A DNA stretch of 64,000 nt from Rhizobium sp. N324. Its GTDB lineage: Bacteria > Pseudomonadota > Alphaproteobacteria > Rhizobiales > Rhizobiaceae. Numbering within the stretch: position 1 is the stretch's first letter; each line of letters opens with the position of its first letter. A model generated the notes under the pieces. That model searched no databases and was not told the origin of the DNA. It saw only the letters and a list, made by a program, of their open reading frames with translations. Below are positions 48,314 through 56,345 of this stretch, piece by piece. Location of the stretch: positions 1 through 64,000 of the forward strand of contig NZ_CP013634.1 in assembly GCF_001664485.1 (NCBI RefSeq). The letters are read 5' to 3'. A program made the translations under genes and the position numbers.

Positions 48314-48508
48314 TCAAGATGCGTTCGGTGAGTGTTCCGAATGGGGCTGGAGCAGTTTCACAATATTCCACCGTCCCTGCTCATAGATGCCTTTGGCATG
48401 GCTCAGTCGCCTGAAGCTCTCGACGCCGTGATAGGCACCTATTCCGCTGGCAGACTGCATCCTTTTGATCGGCGTCGGTGACTTTTTGCTATGGCGTTCA
48501 TGGTGCAT
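48314..48508 (-). pseudogene. aldehyde dehydrogenase C-terminal remnant
   Basis: A 64-codon open frame whose last 45 residues (SGIGAYHGVESFRRLSHAKG, then IYEQGRWNIVKLLQPH) match the C-terminus of coniferyl-aldehyde-dehydrogenase-like enzymes. The rest of the roughly 470-residue enzyme, including the catalytic Cys, is missing, and the residues before the match do not fit the family. No ribosome site is seen. It lies in the 380-nt gap between the SDR and TetR genes, probably left by a deletion. Confidence 0.75.
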
Positions 48509-48570
48509 TCCGATGTAGGCAGAAGAAACATAATCTTTAAATAGGCGACAAAGTTACCAGTGTCAACAAT

Positions 48571-48585
48571 GTTTCTGAGAGAAAC
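48571..48585. promoter_or_regulatory. small inverted repeat before the TetR gene
   Basis: GTTTC-TGAGA-GAAAC ends 11 nt before the TetR ATG and overlaps the upstream part of the ribosome site region. It could be the TetR autoregulatory operator. Confidence 0.35.
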
Positions 48586-48596
48586 TTCGAGGTACC

Positions 48597-49214
48597 ATGC
48601 AGGCTACACCCCACCGCCCCTATCATCACGGTGATCTCCGCCGTGCGATTATTGAAACTGCTCTGGACATGCTTCGGACAGAGAAGGACTGGCAGTTCAC
48701 GCTGCGGGAAGTCGCCCGTCGGGCAGGCGTCAGCCACGCGGCGCCCTACAAGCACTTTCCGGACAGGACTGCTCTTCTGGTAGAACTCGCCATGATTGGG
48801 TTCGATCGACTACGCGAGGCGCTAGTGAAGGCGAAACCGGAAGCCCCCCGATCTCTGCTCGAGGAAATCACTCCGATTTCTCTGGCATATGTCGCGTTCG
48901 GAACCGATAACCCGGCCCTATATCGCCTGATGTTCAGCGCGGAGGAGGGGCGGGCCGTAGGAATGCATCTCGATCAAAGGGCGCTCGCTGTATTCGACGT
49001 AGTGCTTGACATGCTCGGACGCGGTCAGGCTGCTGGCACCATTCGCAAGCGGCCAGTCAGGGGACAGGCGACCGCCGCATGGGCGCTTATTCACGGCATC
49101 ACCCTGCTCGCGATCGATGGACTTCTGGTGCCAGAAAAAGTCGGATCGGCGCCGCTGGAGGCAGCCATTGCCACTCTGGTGGATGGGCTGGCAATCCCGC
49201 AGCCGAACACTTAG
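48597..49214 (+). CDS. TetR family regulator with WHG-type C-terminal domain
   Basis: A 205-residue TetR repressor. The N-terminal HTH (IIETALDMLRTEKDWQFTLR, EVARRAGVSHAAPYKHFPDR) is followed by a C-terminal domain of the WHG type (AWALIHGITLLAIDGLL). GAGGTACC precedes the ATG. It is divergent from the SDR gene and the aldehyde dehydrogenase remnant, which it probably controlled. Directly downstream is a decayed Tn3 transposase end, which suggests it arrived by transposition. Confidence 0.9.
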   Translation: MQATPHRPYHHGDLRRAIIETALDMLRTEKDWQFTLREVARRAGVSHAAPYKHFPDRTALLVELAMIGFDRLREALVKAKPEAPRSLLEEITPISLAYVAFGTDNPALYRLMFSAEEGRAVGMHLDQRALAVFDVVLDMLGRGQAAGTIRKRPVRGQATAAWALIHGITLLAIDGLLVPEKVGSAPLEAAIATLVDGLAIPQPNT

Positions 49215-49246
49215 CTGAAGAGCGGTCTTGCCCGGGCGCCCCGGCA

Positions 49247-49631
49247 GACGGCCGGATCGCGAGCGGACACTGTTCACCCTCGACTGGATCGACGACGAGC
49301 ACTTGCGCAAGACAACGACCGTGGAGCTAAACAAGTGCGAAAGTCGCAAAAGCCTTCTGCGCGTCGTGAATCTTCATCGTGTCGGCCGCTTCCGCGACAG
49401 GAAAATCTGTCGATCAGGGCATCGAGTCTTCACCGCCATCATACTGGAACGCGATTTATACCGGCCGCGTCGTCGATGTTATGCGCAACGCCGGGTATGC
49501 CGTTCGGGAGCACGTGCTTTAGAGCCTATCCCGCTCTCATGGGAGTATGTGAAACTGCCTGGCGGCTACGTTCAGGAGGAAAACCCACCGTTGACGAACA
49601 CGGCTTTCGCCCCGTTCCGTTCTTTGCATGA
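49247..49631 (+). pseudogene. decayed C-terminal end of a Tn3-family transposase
   Basis: Fragments of a TnpA C-terminus occur in order but in different frames. Frame 1 has ERTLFTLDWIDDEHLRK, TVELNKCESRKSLLRVVN and RVGRFRDR. A second frame then has YWNAIYTGRVVDVMRNAGYA, frame 1 again has PLSWEYVKLPGGYV, and a third has DEHGFRPV. These match the Tn3 pattern of LF.LDW, LNKGE.RN.L, RLG..RDR, WN..Y, LGWEHINLTGDY and GFRPL. At least three frameshifts are needed, and about 85-90% of the protein is missing. It fills most of the 49215-49659 gap. No 38-bp terminal repeat was recognised. Confidence 0.85.
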
Positions 49632-49659
49632 TCCACCTGCCGCATATATCTGTGCCCTT

Positions 49660-50355
49660 CTAATGTTCGGGGGCCGATATTCCCTGGGTCTCCCGCCATT
49701 GTTTCAGCAGCGTCTGCCGGCGCTTGGGATAGCGCGCGTCGAGCACTTGCGCATGAACGATCCGATCCGTGCGAAACGAGCGGAAATCCTGACGGAGTTC
49801 GCACCAGCCGAGGAGGAGGCGCACCTGGTCGAAAAAGGCAAGCGCGAACGGCCACACCACACGCTCCGACGCCACGCCGGCGCCGTCGCTATAGGACAGC
49901 GAAAGTTTGCGTTCGGTGCGGATCGCCTTGCGCAGCAGGGCCGGATCGACCGAGTCGACAGGGAGTTTGACGCCTGGCCCCACCAGAAGGGCGGAGGCCT
50001 CCAATGCGTCGCGCAATTCGGGCGGCAGAACGGCGGCGATCCGCGCCAGCGCATTGCGCGCTGCATCGCGGAAGTGATCGTCCCCTCTGTCTGCCACCCA
50101 TCGGGAGCCGAGCACGAGCGCTTCGATTTCCTCAGGCGGAAACATCAGCGGCGGTAGCAGAAATCCCGGTTTCAGGACATAACCGACGCCGGGTTCACCC
50201 TCGATCGCGGCGCCCTGGGCCTGAAGGCTGGCGATATCCCGATAGAGGGTGCGGATGCTGACGCCGATCTCGTCGGCCAGCACCCCGCCGCTGACCGGCC
50301 GGCGGTGGCGGCGCAATACCTGGAGAAGGTCGAGGAGGCGTTCGGAACGAGACAT
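49660..50355 (-). CDS. YafY-type HTH/WYL transcriptional regulator
   Basis: A 231-residue regulator with an N-terminal HTH_11 (LLDLLQVLRRHRRPVSGGVL, SIRTLYRDIASLQAQGAAIE) and a C-terminal WYL domain (LRKAIRTERKLSLSYSD, then RVVWPFALAFFDQVRLLLGW), where the usual WYL triplet has diverged. WYL domains bind nucleotide or nucleic-acid-like ligands. A CTGCCA-N5-TGGCAG palindrome lies 26 nt upstream, and the same core lies before the VOC-EVE operon, so it probably controls itself and that operon. The 2.4 kb between them looks inserted. Confidence 0.9.
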   Translation of the reverse strand: MSRSERLLDLLQVLRRHRRPVSGGVLADEIGVSIRTLYRDIASLQAQGAAIEGEPGVGYVLKPGFLLPPLMFPPEEIEALVLGSRWVADRGDDHFRDAARNALARIAAVLPPELRDALEASALLVGPGVKLPVDSVDPALLRKAIRTERKLSLSYSDGAGVASERVVWPFALAFFDQVRLLLGWCELRQDFRSFRTDRIVHAQVLDARYPKRRQTLLKQWRETQGISAPEH

Positions 50356-50380
50356 GAGATAAGCTTATACAGGCTTGCTG

Positions 50381-50397
50381 CTGCCAGATACTGGCAG
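50381..50397. promoter_or_regulatory. palindromic operator, WYL regulator promoter
   Basis: CTGCCA-GATAC-TGGCAG, a perfect 6-5-6 inverted repeat with the same core and spacing as the site at 47198-47222. It lies 26 nt upstream of the regulator ATG, consistent with autoregulation. Confidence 0.75.
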
Positions 50398-50475
50398 GAT
50401 GAGATTTGCCGGGCCGTGCCGAAACCGTGCGCCCGCTTCTTTAACCGCGGGCGCTCGTCGAAATCCTCAAAGCTT

Positions 50476-51615
50476 TCAATTGCCGGTCAGCATGGCGCGG
50501 ATGATGCCGGCGGTCTTCACCGCCCCGTCGAGATCGAGCGATACCGCGCCGCGCCCTGCTGCTGTGAGCGCCTTTTCGACGGCTTCCTTGACATGGCCTG
50601 ATGTCAGTCCCGTTTCCGGCAGGATATCGGCGAGATCGAGTGCCTGCAGCCGTTCGGCGCGCACCGTCTGCTCGGTCTCGCCGCCGGCGACGAAGGGGAT
50701 GAGGATCGCCCGGCATTGACTGCGCAGGAGGTCGCCGACCGTGTTGTAGCCGGCCTGCGAGATCGAAACCTTCGCGCCGCGCAGCAGCGAGGGAAAATCC
50801 TTGCGGAAACGCACCAGCGTCACGTTTGGGGCGACGTCCTGCGACAGCGCGGCGAAATCGGCCTCCGGCAGGTTCGGGCCTGCTATCAGCAGCCAGCGAA
50901 GATCGGCCGGCAGCAGGGCTGCCGCCTCTTTCGTCGCGCCGATCAGCGCGGCGCCGACCGCGCCGCCGCCCGCCGATGCGATAATGTCGAAGGTTTCGCT
51001 CGGTTCCGGCGCCGGCGGCGCGGCGACGAGGCCGGTGTAGCGCAGTCTGTCGGCAATCTCCGCCGTCAGCGGGAAAGTGTCCTCCAGCCTGATGAAGCCG
51101 GGATCGCCGTGGACGAGCACGGCATCGAAATGCGCCCTGACCAGTGCCGCGGTCTCCGCGTCGCGGCCGGCCTTGCGGTTTTCCTGGAGGATGTCGCGCA
51201 CCGAACTGAGGAGCTTCGGCCGCGGTTCGGCCGTGTCGATCGCCGCCAGCAGCGGCAGCAGTTCAAAGCGCATCTGCCGCCGGCCGAAGGGGAAGGCTTC
51301 GATGATGACGACATCGGGCCTGGCGGCATGAAAGGCCTCAAGCAGCAGATCGCGGCGGGCATTGAGGAATTCCTCGCCCGCTGGCCGGCCATCTGCATCG
51401 GCGAGGCCGGAGAAACCGGCATTGCTGGCGACGACCGGCGGCAGCGCCACGGTCTTGACGCCTTCGCCGGGAAAACCCGGCACCGGCAGGCCGCCGGTGA
51501 CCACGGTGACGTCGAAACCATCCTTGACAAGGGCGTTGGCGATGCGGCTGGCGCGGGCGATGTGGCCGATGCCGAGCAGGTGCTGGACGTAGAAGAAGAT
51601 ACGCGGTGCCGTCAT
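50476..51615 (-). CDS. glycosyltransferase, MurG/GT28-like
   Basis: A 379-residue GT-B fold protein beginning IFFYVQHLLGIGHIARASRI, typical of COG4671/GT28-like enzymes. The C-terminal donor site shows SISQAGYNTVGDLLRSQCRA and IPFVAGGETEQTVRAERL. No membrane segment is seen. The frame extends to 52086, but the ATG at 51615 overlaps the preceding gene's stop by 4 nt (ATGA) and follows AGAAGG. It is the third of three glycosyltransferase genes in tandem. Donor and acceptor are unknown. Confidence 0.87.
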   Translation of the reverse strand: MTAPRIFFYVQHLLGIGHIARASRIANALVKDGFDVTVVTGGLPVPGFPGEGVKTVALPPVVASNAGFSGLADADGRPAGEEFLNARRDLLLEAFHAARPDVVIIEAFPFGRRQMRFELLPLLAAIDTAEPRPKLLSSVRDILQENRKAGRDAETAALVRAHFDAVLVHGDPGFIRLEDTFPLTAEIADRLRYTGLVAAPPAPEPSETFDIIASAGGGAVGAALIGATKEAAALLPADLRWLLIAGPNLPEADFAALSQDVAPNVTLVRFRKDFPSLLRGAKVSISQAGYNTVGDLLRSQCRAILIPFVAGGETEQTVRAERLQALDLADILPETGLTSGHVKEAVEKALTAAGRGAVSLDLDGAVKTAGIIRAMLTGN

Positions 51616-52859
51616 GACGCCTTCTGCCATTCGGCCTCGAACAGGCCGCTGAGCTGCCGGATGCTGGAGTGATAGTCGAAATCGTCGCGCACCCGCTTTT
51701 CGGCGGCATCGCCGAGGCGCTTGCGCAAGGCCGGGTCGCGGATCGCCGCCTCCAGCGCTTTGGCCAGCAGCGCCGGATCTTCCGGCGGCACGACCAGGCC
51801 GTTTTCGCCGTCCTTCAAGAGTTCCGGCACGCCGGATACCGTCGTGGAAACACAGACCAGTCGCTGGCTCGAGGCTTCGACAAGCACATTCGGCAGGCCG
51901 TCGCGGTCGCCATTGGCGGCAATCCGGCAGGCCAGCGCGAAGAGGTCGGCGCGGCGGTAATGATCGAGCACGTCTTCCTGCGCCATGGCGCCCTTCCAGA
52001 CGATGCGGTGGGAGAGGCCGAGCTCGGCGGCCAATGCCTTCAGCTTCGCAAGCTCCTCGCCGCCGCCGATATGGTCCATGCGCCAATGAAGGTCGGCGGG
52101 CAGCAGGGCGAGTGCGCGCAACAGCACATCGTAGCCCTTCTTCTCGACGGCGCGGCCGACGCTCAAAATGAAGGCGGGATCGTCGGCGTCGCTGCCGGTC
52201 CTCTCCGACCGCTCGCCGGCAAAAGCGCCGAACCGGGCGAGATCAAGACCGTGGTAGCTGAGGTGCACCGCGTCCTTGCGGGAGGTCAGGCTGCGCATGT
52301 GCTCATAGCCCGTCCGGGTGCAGGTGACGGCCCAGCGGGCGCTGCCGAGCTTTTCCTGCAGCTCCCAGTCGGGCGACGTCCAAATATCCTTGGCATGCGC
52401 CGAACAGGTCCAGGGTGTGCCGGTCAGGATGCTGGCATATTCCGTCACCGAAGCCGGCGTATGGATGAAATGGGCATGCAGCCATTGCCCGCCATCAGGC
52501 CATTCGCGCCCCAGCACCAGCGCCTGGCCGAGACGGCGGAAGCGGTTGCGGGAGATGTCACGTGGCAGGTCGGCGAGGAAACGCTTGATCAGCGCCTTGA
52601 AGCCGGGTTTGGAGAATCCGGCGATCAGGCCCTTCAGCACGCGGATCGGCTCCTCGTGCAGATATTCCGGCAGGTAGACGACCCGCGCCTTGATCTCGTC
52701 ATGCACGGGATGGCGCTTCTTGTCGGTCGGCCGGCGCATCGAAATCAGCGTCAGGTCGAAGCCGGCCTTTTCCAAGCCGAGCAGCTCCTGGGCGATGAAG
52801 GTTTCCGAAAGGCGGGGATAGCCTTTCAGCACGACGAGAATCTTGCGGCGTGGCGGCAA
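51612..52859 (-). CDS. glycosyltransferase family 4 protein
   Basis: A 415-residue retaining GT-B enzyme. The N-terminus ILVVLKGYPRLSETFIAQEL is typical of GT4. The donor domain has ILSVGRAVEKKGYDVLLRAL, and the nucleotide-sugar pocket reads DGLPNVLVEASSQRLVCVST, where the second Glu of the E-x7-E motif is not obvious. The start is TTG at 52859, 9 nt after the preceding gene; a ribosome site is weak. It overlaps the next gene by 4 nt. It is the middle gene of a three-glycosyltransferase operon. Confidence 0.88.
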   Translation of the reverse strand: MPPRRKILVVLKGYPRLSETFIAQELLGLEKAGFDLTLISMRRPTDKKRHPVHDEIKARVVYLPEYLHEEPIRVLKGLIAGFSKPGFKALIKRFLADLPRDISRNRFRRLGQALVLGREWPDGGQWLHAHFIHTPASVTEYASILTGTPWTCSAHAKDIWTSPDWELQEKLGSARWAVTCTRTGYEHMRSLTSRKDAVHLSYHGLDLARFGAFAGERSERTGSDADDPAFILSVGRAVEKKGYDVLLRALALLPADLHWRMDHIGGGEELAKLKALAAELGLSHRIVWKGAMAQEDVLDHYRRADLFALACRIAANGDRDGLPNVLVEASSQRLVCVSTTVSGVPELLKDGENGLVVPPEDPALLAKALEAAIRDPALRKRLGDAAEKRVRDDFDYHSSIRQLSGLFEAEWQKAS

Positions 52860-52868
52860 GGCTGTGCC

Positions 52869-54074
52869 CTATTCCGCGACGAGGGAAAGGTGGCTGGCGC
52901 GGCCGTCGATCCATCGGCCGACCGTCTGCGAGATGTGGTCGAGCCCTTCGAGATGCATATTGCTGCCGCTCTTCGACGGTGGCAGGCGCGAGGGCAGGCG
53001 CTTCAGCGCCTCGGCCATGATGGTGGGATCAACCGATTGTTCCGGCAGCAGCATGTCGACCAAGCCGAGCTCGCTGGCGCGCTTGGCGCGCAGCAGCTGT
53101 TCCTCGCGCGGCTTGACGCGCGGCACGATGAGGGCCGGCTTGTCGAAGGAGAGGATCTCGCAATAGGTGTTGTAGCCGCCCATGGCGACGACGCCGGTGG
53201 CGCCGTCGATCAGCTCTTCCATGTGGTTGTCGAACTCGATCACCTCGATATAGGGAATGGCTTCGCCCTTCTGCACCAGCTTGGCGCGCTCGGCGGCCGG
53301 CATATAGGGCCCGAGCACGACAAGCGCCTTCTGCGTCAGTGTTGGATCGGCCTCATAGGCGTTCATCACGTCGTGGACGAGATCGGAACCGTCGCCGCCG
53401 CCGCCGGTGGTGACCAGCAGGTAATTATCCTTGCGGGCGTTGATCGAGGTCTTGCCCTTGGAGACGCTGCGCTGCAGGAAGCCGACGAAATCCATCTTCC
53501 GGCGCAGGCTCGCGGGCACGTCGAGACCGATCAAAGGATCGTAGAAGTCAGGCGGGCCATAGACCCAGACGCTGTCGTAATATTGGTCGATCTTCTGCAT
53601 GATGCCGTTCCGCTTCCACTCGGCCTCGAGCAGATGCGGCGCGTCCATAACCTCGCGCAGGCCGAGCACCAGCACCGTGCCGCGGGCCTTGAGATAGGCA
53701 AGCGTATCCTCGACCTCGCCCTTCAGCCCCATCGGCTCCTTGTCGACGATGAAAATGTCGGGCTGGAAGGTTTCGGCCGTGTGGCGAATGCTCGATTCGC
53801 GCATCTTCAGCGTCTCGTGCAGGTCGATATGGCTGGCAAGCGAGGTATATTCGCCGTTGCGCAGCTTGATGACGCTCGGGATCTTCACGAAGTCGACGCG
53901 GGCGCGGTAATCGAAGGCGCCGGCGATCGTCGCACCCGAAATGATCAGGATGTTGAGGCCGCGATAATCCTCGACCAGCGCATGGGCAATGGCACGACAG
54001 CGCCTGAGATGGCCGAGGCCGAAGGTGTCGTGGCTGTACATGAGGATGCGCGCATCTTCGAGACGTCTGGCCAT
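52869..54074 (-). CDS. COG4671-type predicted glycosyltransferase
   Basis: A 401-residue protein with ILMYSHDTFGLGHLRRCRAI at residues 9-28, the hallmark of COG4671 glycosyltransferases. The C-terminal half has LLVTTGGGGDGSDLVHDVMN and GATGVVAMGGYNTYCEILSF, a GT-B donor site. No activity has been assigned to this family that I know of. GGAGGG lies before the ATG at 54074. It is the first of the three glycosyltransferases and begins 97 nt after the peptide-importer operon, same strand, so they may share a transcript. Confidence 0.85.
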   Translation of the reverse strand: MARRLEDARILMYSHDTFGLGHLRRCRAIAHALVEDYRGLNILIISGATIAGAFDYRARVDFVKIPSVIKLRNGEYTSLASHIDLHETLKMRESSIRHTAETFQPDIFIVDKEPMGLKGEVEDTLAYLKARGTVLVLGLREVMDAPHLLEAEWKRNGIMQKIDQYYDSVWVYGPPDFYDPLIGLDVPASLRRKMDFVGFLQRSVSKGKTSINARKDNYLLVTTGGGGDGSDLVHDVMNAYEADPTLTQKALVVLGPYMPAAERAKLVQKGEAIPYIEVIEFDNHMEELIDGATGVVAMGGYNTYCEILSFDKPALIVPRVKPREEQLLRAKRASELGLVDMLLPEQSVDPTIMAEALKRLPSRLPPSKSGSNMHLEGLDHISQTVGRWIDGRASHLSLVAE

Positions 54075-54171
54075 GGGTGTTCCCTCCGGGGTGAACAACA
54101 TGCGTTAGTACCCCCACCGTCCGGAGGCCACGTGGCGGAGGCGGTGCCATGAGGCGCCGCCGGGTTTTCTG

Positions 54172-55344
54172 CTATTTGTAGGGATCTGCCGCATCACGCA
54201 AGCCGTCTCCCAGAAAGTTGAACGCCAAAATGACAAGAACAACAGGAATGATCGGATAGAGCAGCCAAGGATAAAAGGCGATGACGCTGACGCTTTTTGC
54301 CTCGGTCAGCAGAATGCCCCAGCTGGTGATCGGCGGGCGAAGGCCGAGGCCGAGGAAGGAGAGCGCGGTCTCGCCGAGGATCATGCCGGGGATCGAAATC
54401 GTCGCCGAGGCAATCAGATGCGACATGAAGCCCGGCACCAGGTGCCGGCCGATGATGCGCGGCGTGCTGGCGCCCATCAGCTGGGCCGCCTGGACGTAAT
54501 CCTCCTCGCGCAGCGCCAGGAGCTTGGACCGCACGGCACGCGCTAGCCCGGTCCAGTCGATGATGCCGAGAATGACGGTGATACCGAAATAGATGACGAT
54601 CGGGCTCCAGGTCACCGGCATGATGGCGGCCAGCGCCATCCAGAGCGGCAGGCTCGGCAGCGATTGCAGCACTTCGATCAGGCGCTGGACGATCAGATCG
54701 AAAATGCCGCCCCAATAGCCGGCAAGCCCGCCGATGACGATGCCGAGCACGAAGCTGATCGAAATGCCGATCAGGCCGATCGTCAGCGATATCCGCGCGC
54801 CGTAGAGAATGCGCGACAGCACGTCGCGGCCGAGCCGGTCGGTGCCGAGCAGGAACATCTGGCCGCCGATCGCCGGGCAGACCAGATGATAATTCGAGGC
54901 GGCAAAGCCCCAGAATTTATAGCTATCGCCGCGGCAGAAGAACCGGATCGGCTGCACGTCGTTCGGCCTGTCGGTATAGACGCGGTGCAGCGTGTCGAGA
55001 TCGAGCGTCATGCTGCGGCCGTAGACGAAGGGGCCGACGAAATTGCCCTTGTCGAAGAAATGGATTTGCTGCGGCGGCGCGTGGATGAAATCGACATTGC
55101 GCGTGTGCAGGCCATAGGGCGCCAGGAATTCGACGATCAGGATCATCAGGTAGACGGCGGCAAGAAAGATGCCGGAGATCAAGGCCAGCCGGTGCTGCTT
55201 GAACTTCCACCACATCAGCTGCTTCTGCGAGGCGAGATGGATGCGCGATTGCGCCGCCGTCATGGTCTCTGTCGCCAAGGGATCGAAAGGCGCGGTCGAG
55301 ACGTAATGGGGAAGCGGCGCGCCGGGTGCGGGAAGGGGCGACAT
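54172..55344 (-). CDS. oligopeptide-type ABC importer permease (OppC-like)
   Basis: A 390-residue inner-membrane permease. After a cytoplasmic N-terminus and one helix (about 53-73), a periplasmic stretch of about 110 residues precedes the permease core, longer than in standard OppC/DppC. The core has LGTDRLGRDVLSRILYGARI and the EAA-loop LREEDYVQAAQLMGASTPRI. The large upstream frame to 56667 belongs to shadows of other genes; the ATG at 55344 shares its A with the oppB-like stop (TAATG). The unit works with the genes at 55344-60142. Confidence 0.92.
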   Translation of the reverse strand: MSPLPAPGAPLPHYVSTAPFDPLATETMTAAQSRIHLASQKQLMWWKFKQHRLALISGIFLAAVYLMILIVEFLAPYGLHTRNVDFIHAPPQQIHFFDKGNFVGPFVYGRSMTLDLDTLHRVYTDRPNDVQPIRFFCRGDSYKFWGFAASNYHLVCPAIGGQMFLLGTDRLGRDVLSRILYGARISLTIGLIGISISFVLGIVIGGLAGYWGGIFDLIVQRLIEVLQSLPSLPLWMALAAIMPVTWSPIVIYFGITVILGIIDWTGLARAVRSKLLALREEDYVQAAQLMGASTPRIIGRHLVPGFMSHLIASATISIPGMILGETALSFLGLGLRPPITSWGILLTEAKSVSVIAFYPWLLYPIIPVVLVILAFNFLGDGLRDAADPYK

Positions 55345-56342
55345 TATTTGGTGCTCCTGCCTTGCAGACGGATGCGGGGATCGAGGAAGCCGAGCGCGAT
55401 GTCGGAGATCAAGACGCCTATGACGTTGAGGAAGGCCAAAAACATCAGGAAGGAGCCGGCCAGATACATGTCCTGGCTTTGCAGCGCCTTGATCAGCATC
55501 GGCCCGGTCGTCTCCAGCGACAGCACGATCGCGACGATCTCGGCGCCTGAAATGATCGACGGCAGGATCGAGCCGATATCGGCGACGAAGAAGTTGAGCG
55601 CCATGCGCAGCGGATATTTGAGCAGCGCCCGCATCGGATGCAGGCCCTTGGCGCGCGCCGTCGTCACATATTGCTTCTGCATTTCGTCGAGCAGGTTGGC
55701 GCGCAGCCGGCGGATCATGCCGGCCGTACCCGCCGTGCCGACGATGATCACGGGGATCCACAGGTGGGAGAGGATCGAGCGTGCCTTCTCCCAGCTCATC
55801 GGCGCCGAGATATATTGCTGGTCCATCAGATGGCCGATCGAGATGCCGAACCAGATATTGGCGAAATACATCAGGATCAGCGCCAGCATGAAGTTCGGGA
55901 TGGCGATGCCGAGCAGGCCGAGGAAGGTCAGCCCGTAATCGCTCCAGCTGTACTGGTGCGTGGCCGAATAGATGCCGATCGGAAAGGCGATCAGCCAGGT
56001 GAGCAGGATGGTCGTGAAGGAGACGAGGATCGTCAGCCACAGGCGCTCGCCGACTACGTCGGAAACCGGCATCTGGTATTCGAAGGAATAGCCGAAATCG
56101 CCGTGCAGCATGCCGCCGACCCAGTAGAAATAGCGCACGATCTCCGGCTTGTCGAAGCCGTATTGCTGGCGCATCTCCTCGATTTCCTGGAGGTTGGCGG
56201 TCTCGCCGGAGGCGCGCAGCTCGGCGATCTGGCTCTCGAAGAAATCGCCCGGCGGCAGCTCGATGATGGTGAAAACCAGCGCCGAAATGACGAAGAGCGT
56301 CGGCACCATGGCGGCGATGCGCCAGAGAATATATCTGAGCAC
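55344..56342 (-). CDS. oligopeptide-type ABC importer permease (OppB-like)
   Basis: A 332-residue permease with an N-terminal helix (YILWRIAAMVPTLFVISALV) and the EAA-loop region YVTTARAKGLHPMRALLKYP. Six helices are expected. The start is a GTG at 56342 preceded by AAGGAGG, which itself overlaps the end of the solute-binding gene. It overlaps the oppC-like gene by one base. It forms the channel with that protein. Confidence 0.92.
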   Translation of the reverse strand: MLRYILWRIAAMVPTLFVISALVFTIIELPPGDFFESQIAELRASGETANLQEIEEMRQQYGFDKPEIVRYFYWVGGMLHGDFGYSFEYQMPVSDVVGERLWLTILVSFTTILLTWLIAFPIGIYSATHQYSWSDYGLTFLGLLGIAIPNFMLALILMYFANIWFGISIGHLMDQQYISAPMSWEKARSILSHLWIPVIIVGTAGTAGMIRRLRANLLDEMQKQYVTTARAKGLHPMRALLKYPLRMALNFFVADIGSILPSIISGAEIVAIVLSLETTGPMLIKALQSQDMYLAGSFLMFLAFLNVIGVLISDIALGFLDPRIRLQGRSTK

Positions 56343-56345
56343 GCC

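Noticed and set aside
50476..52086. 536-codon frame for the GT28-like gene
   Set aside because: The extra 157 residues overlap the GT4 gene and are arginine-rich shadow sequence; the ATG at 51615 has an ATGA overlap and a family-like N-terminus.
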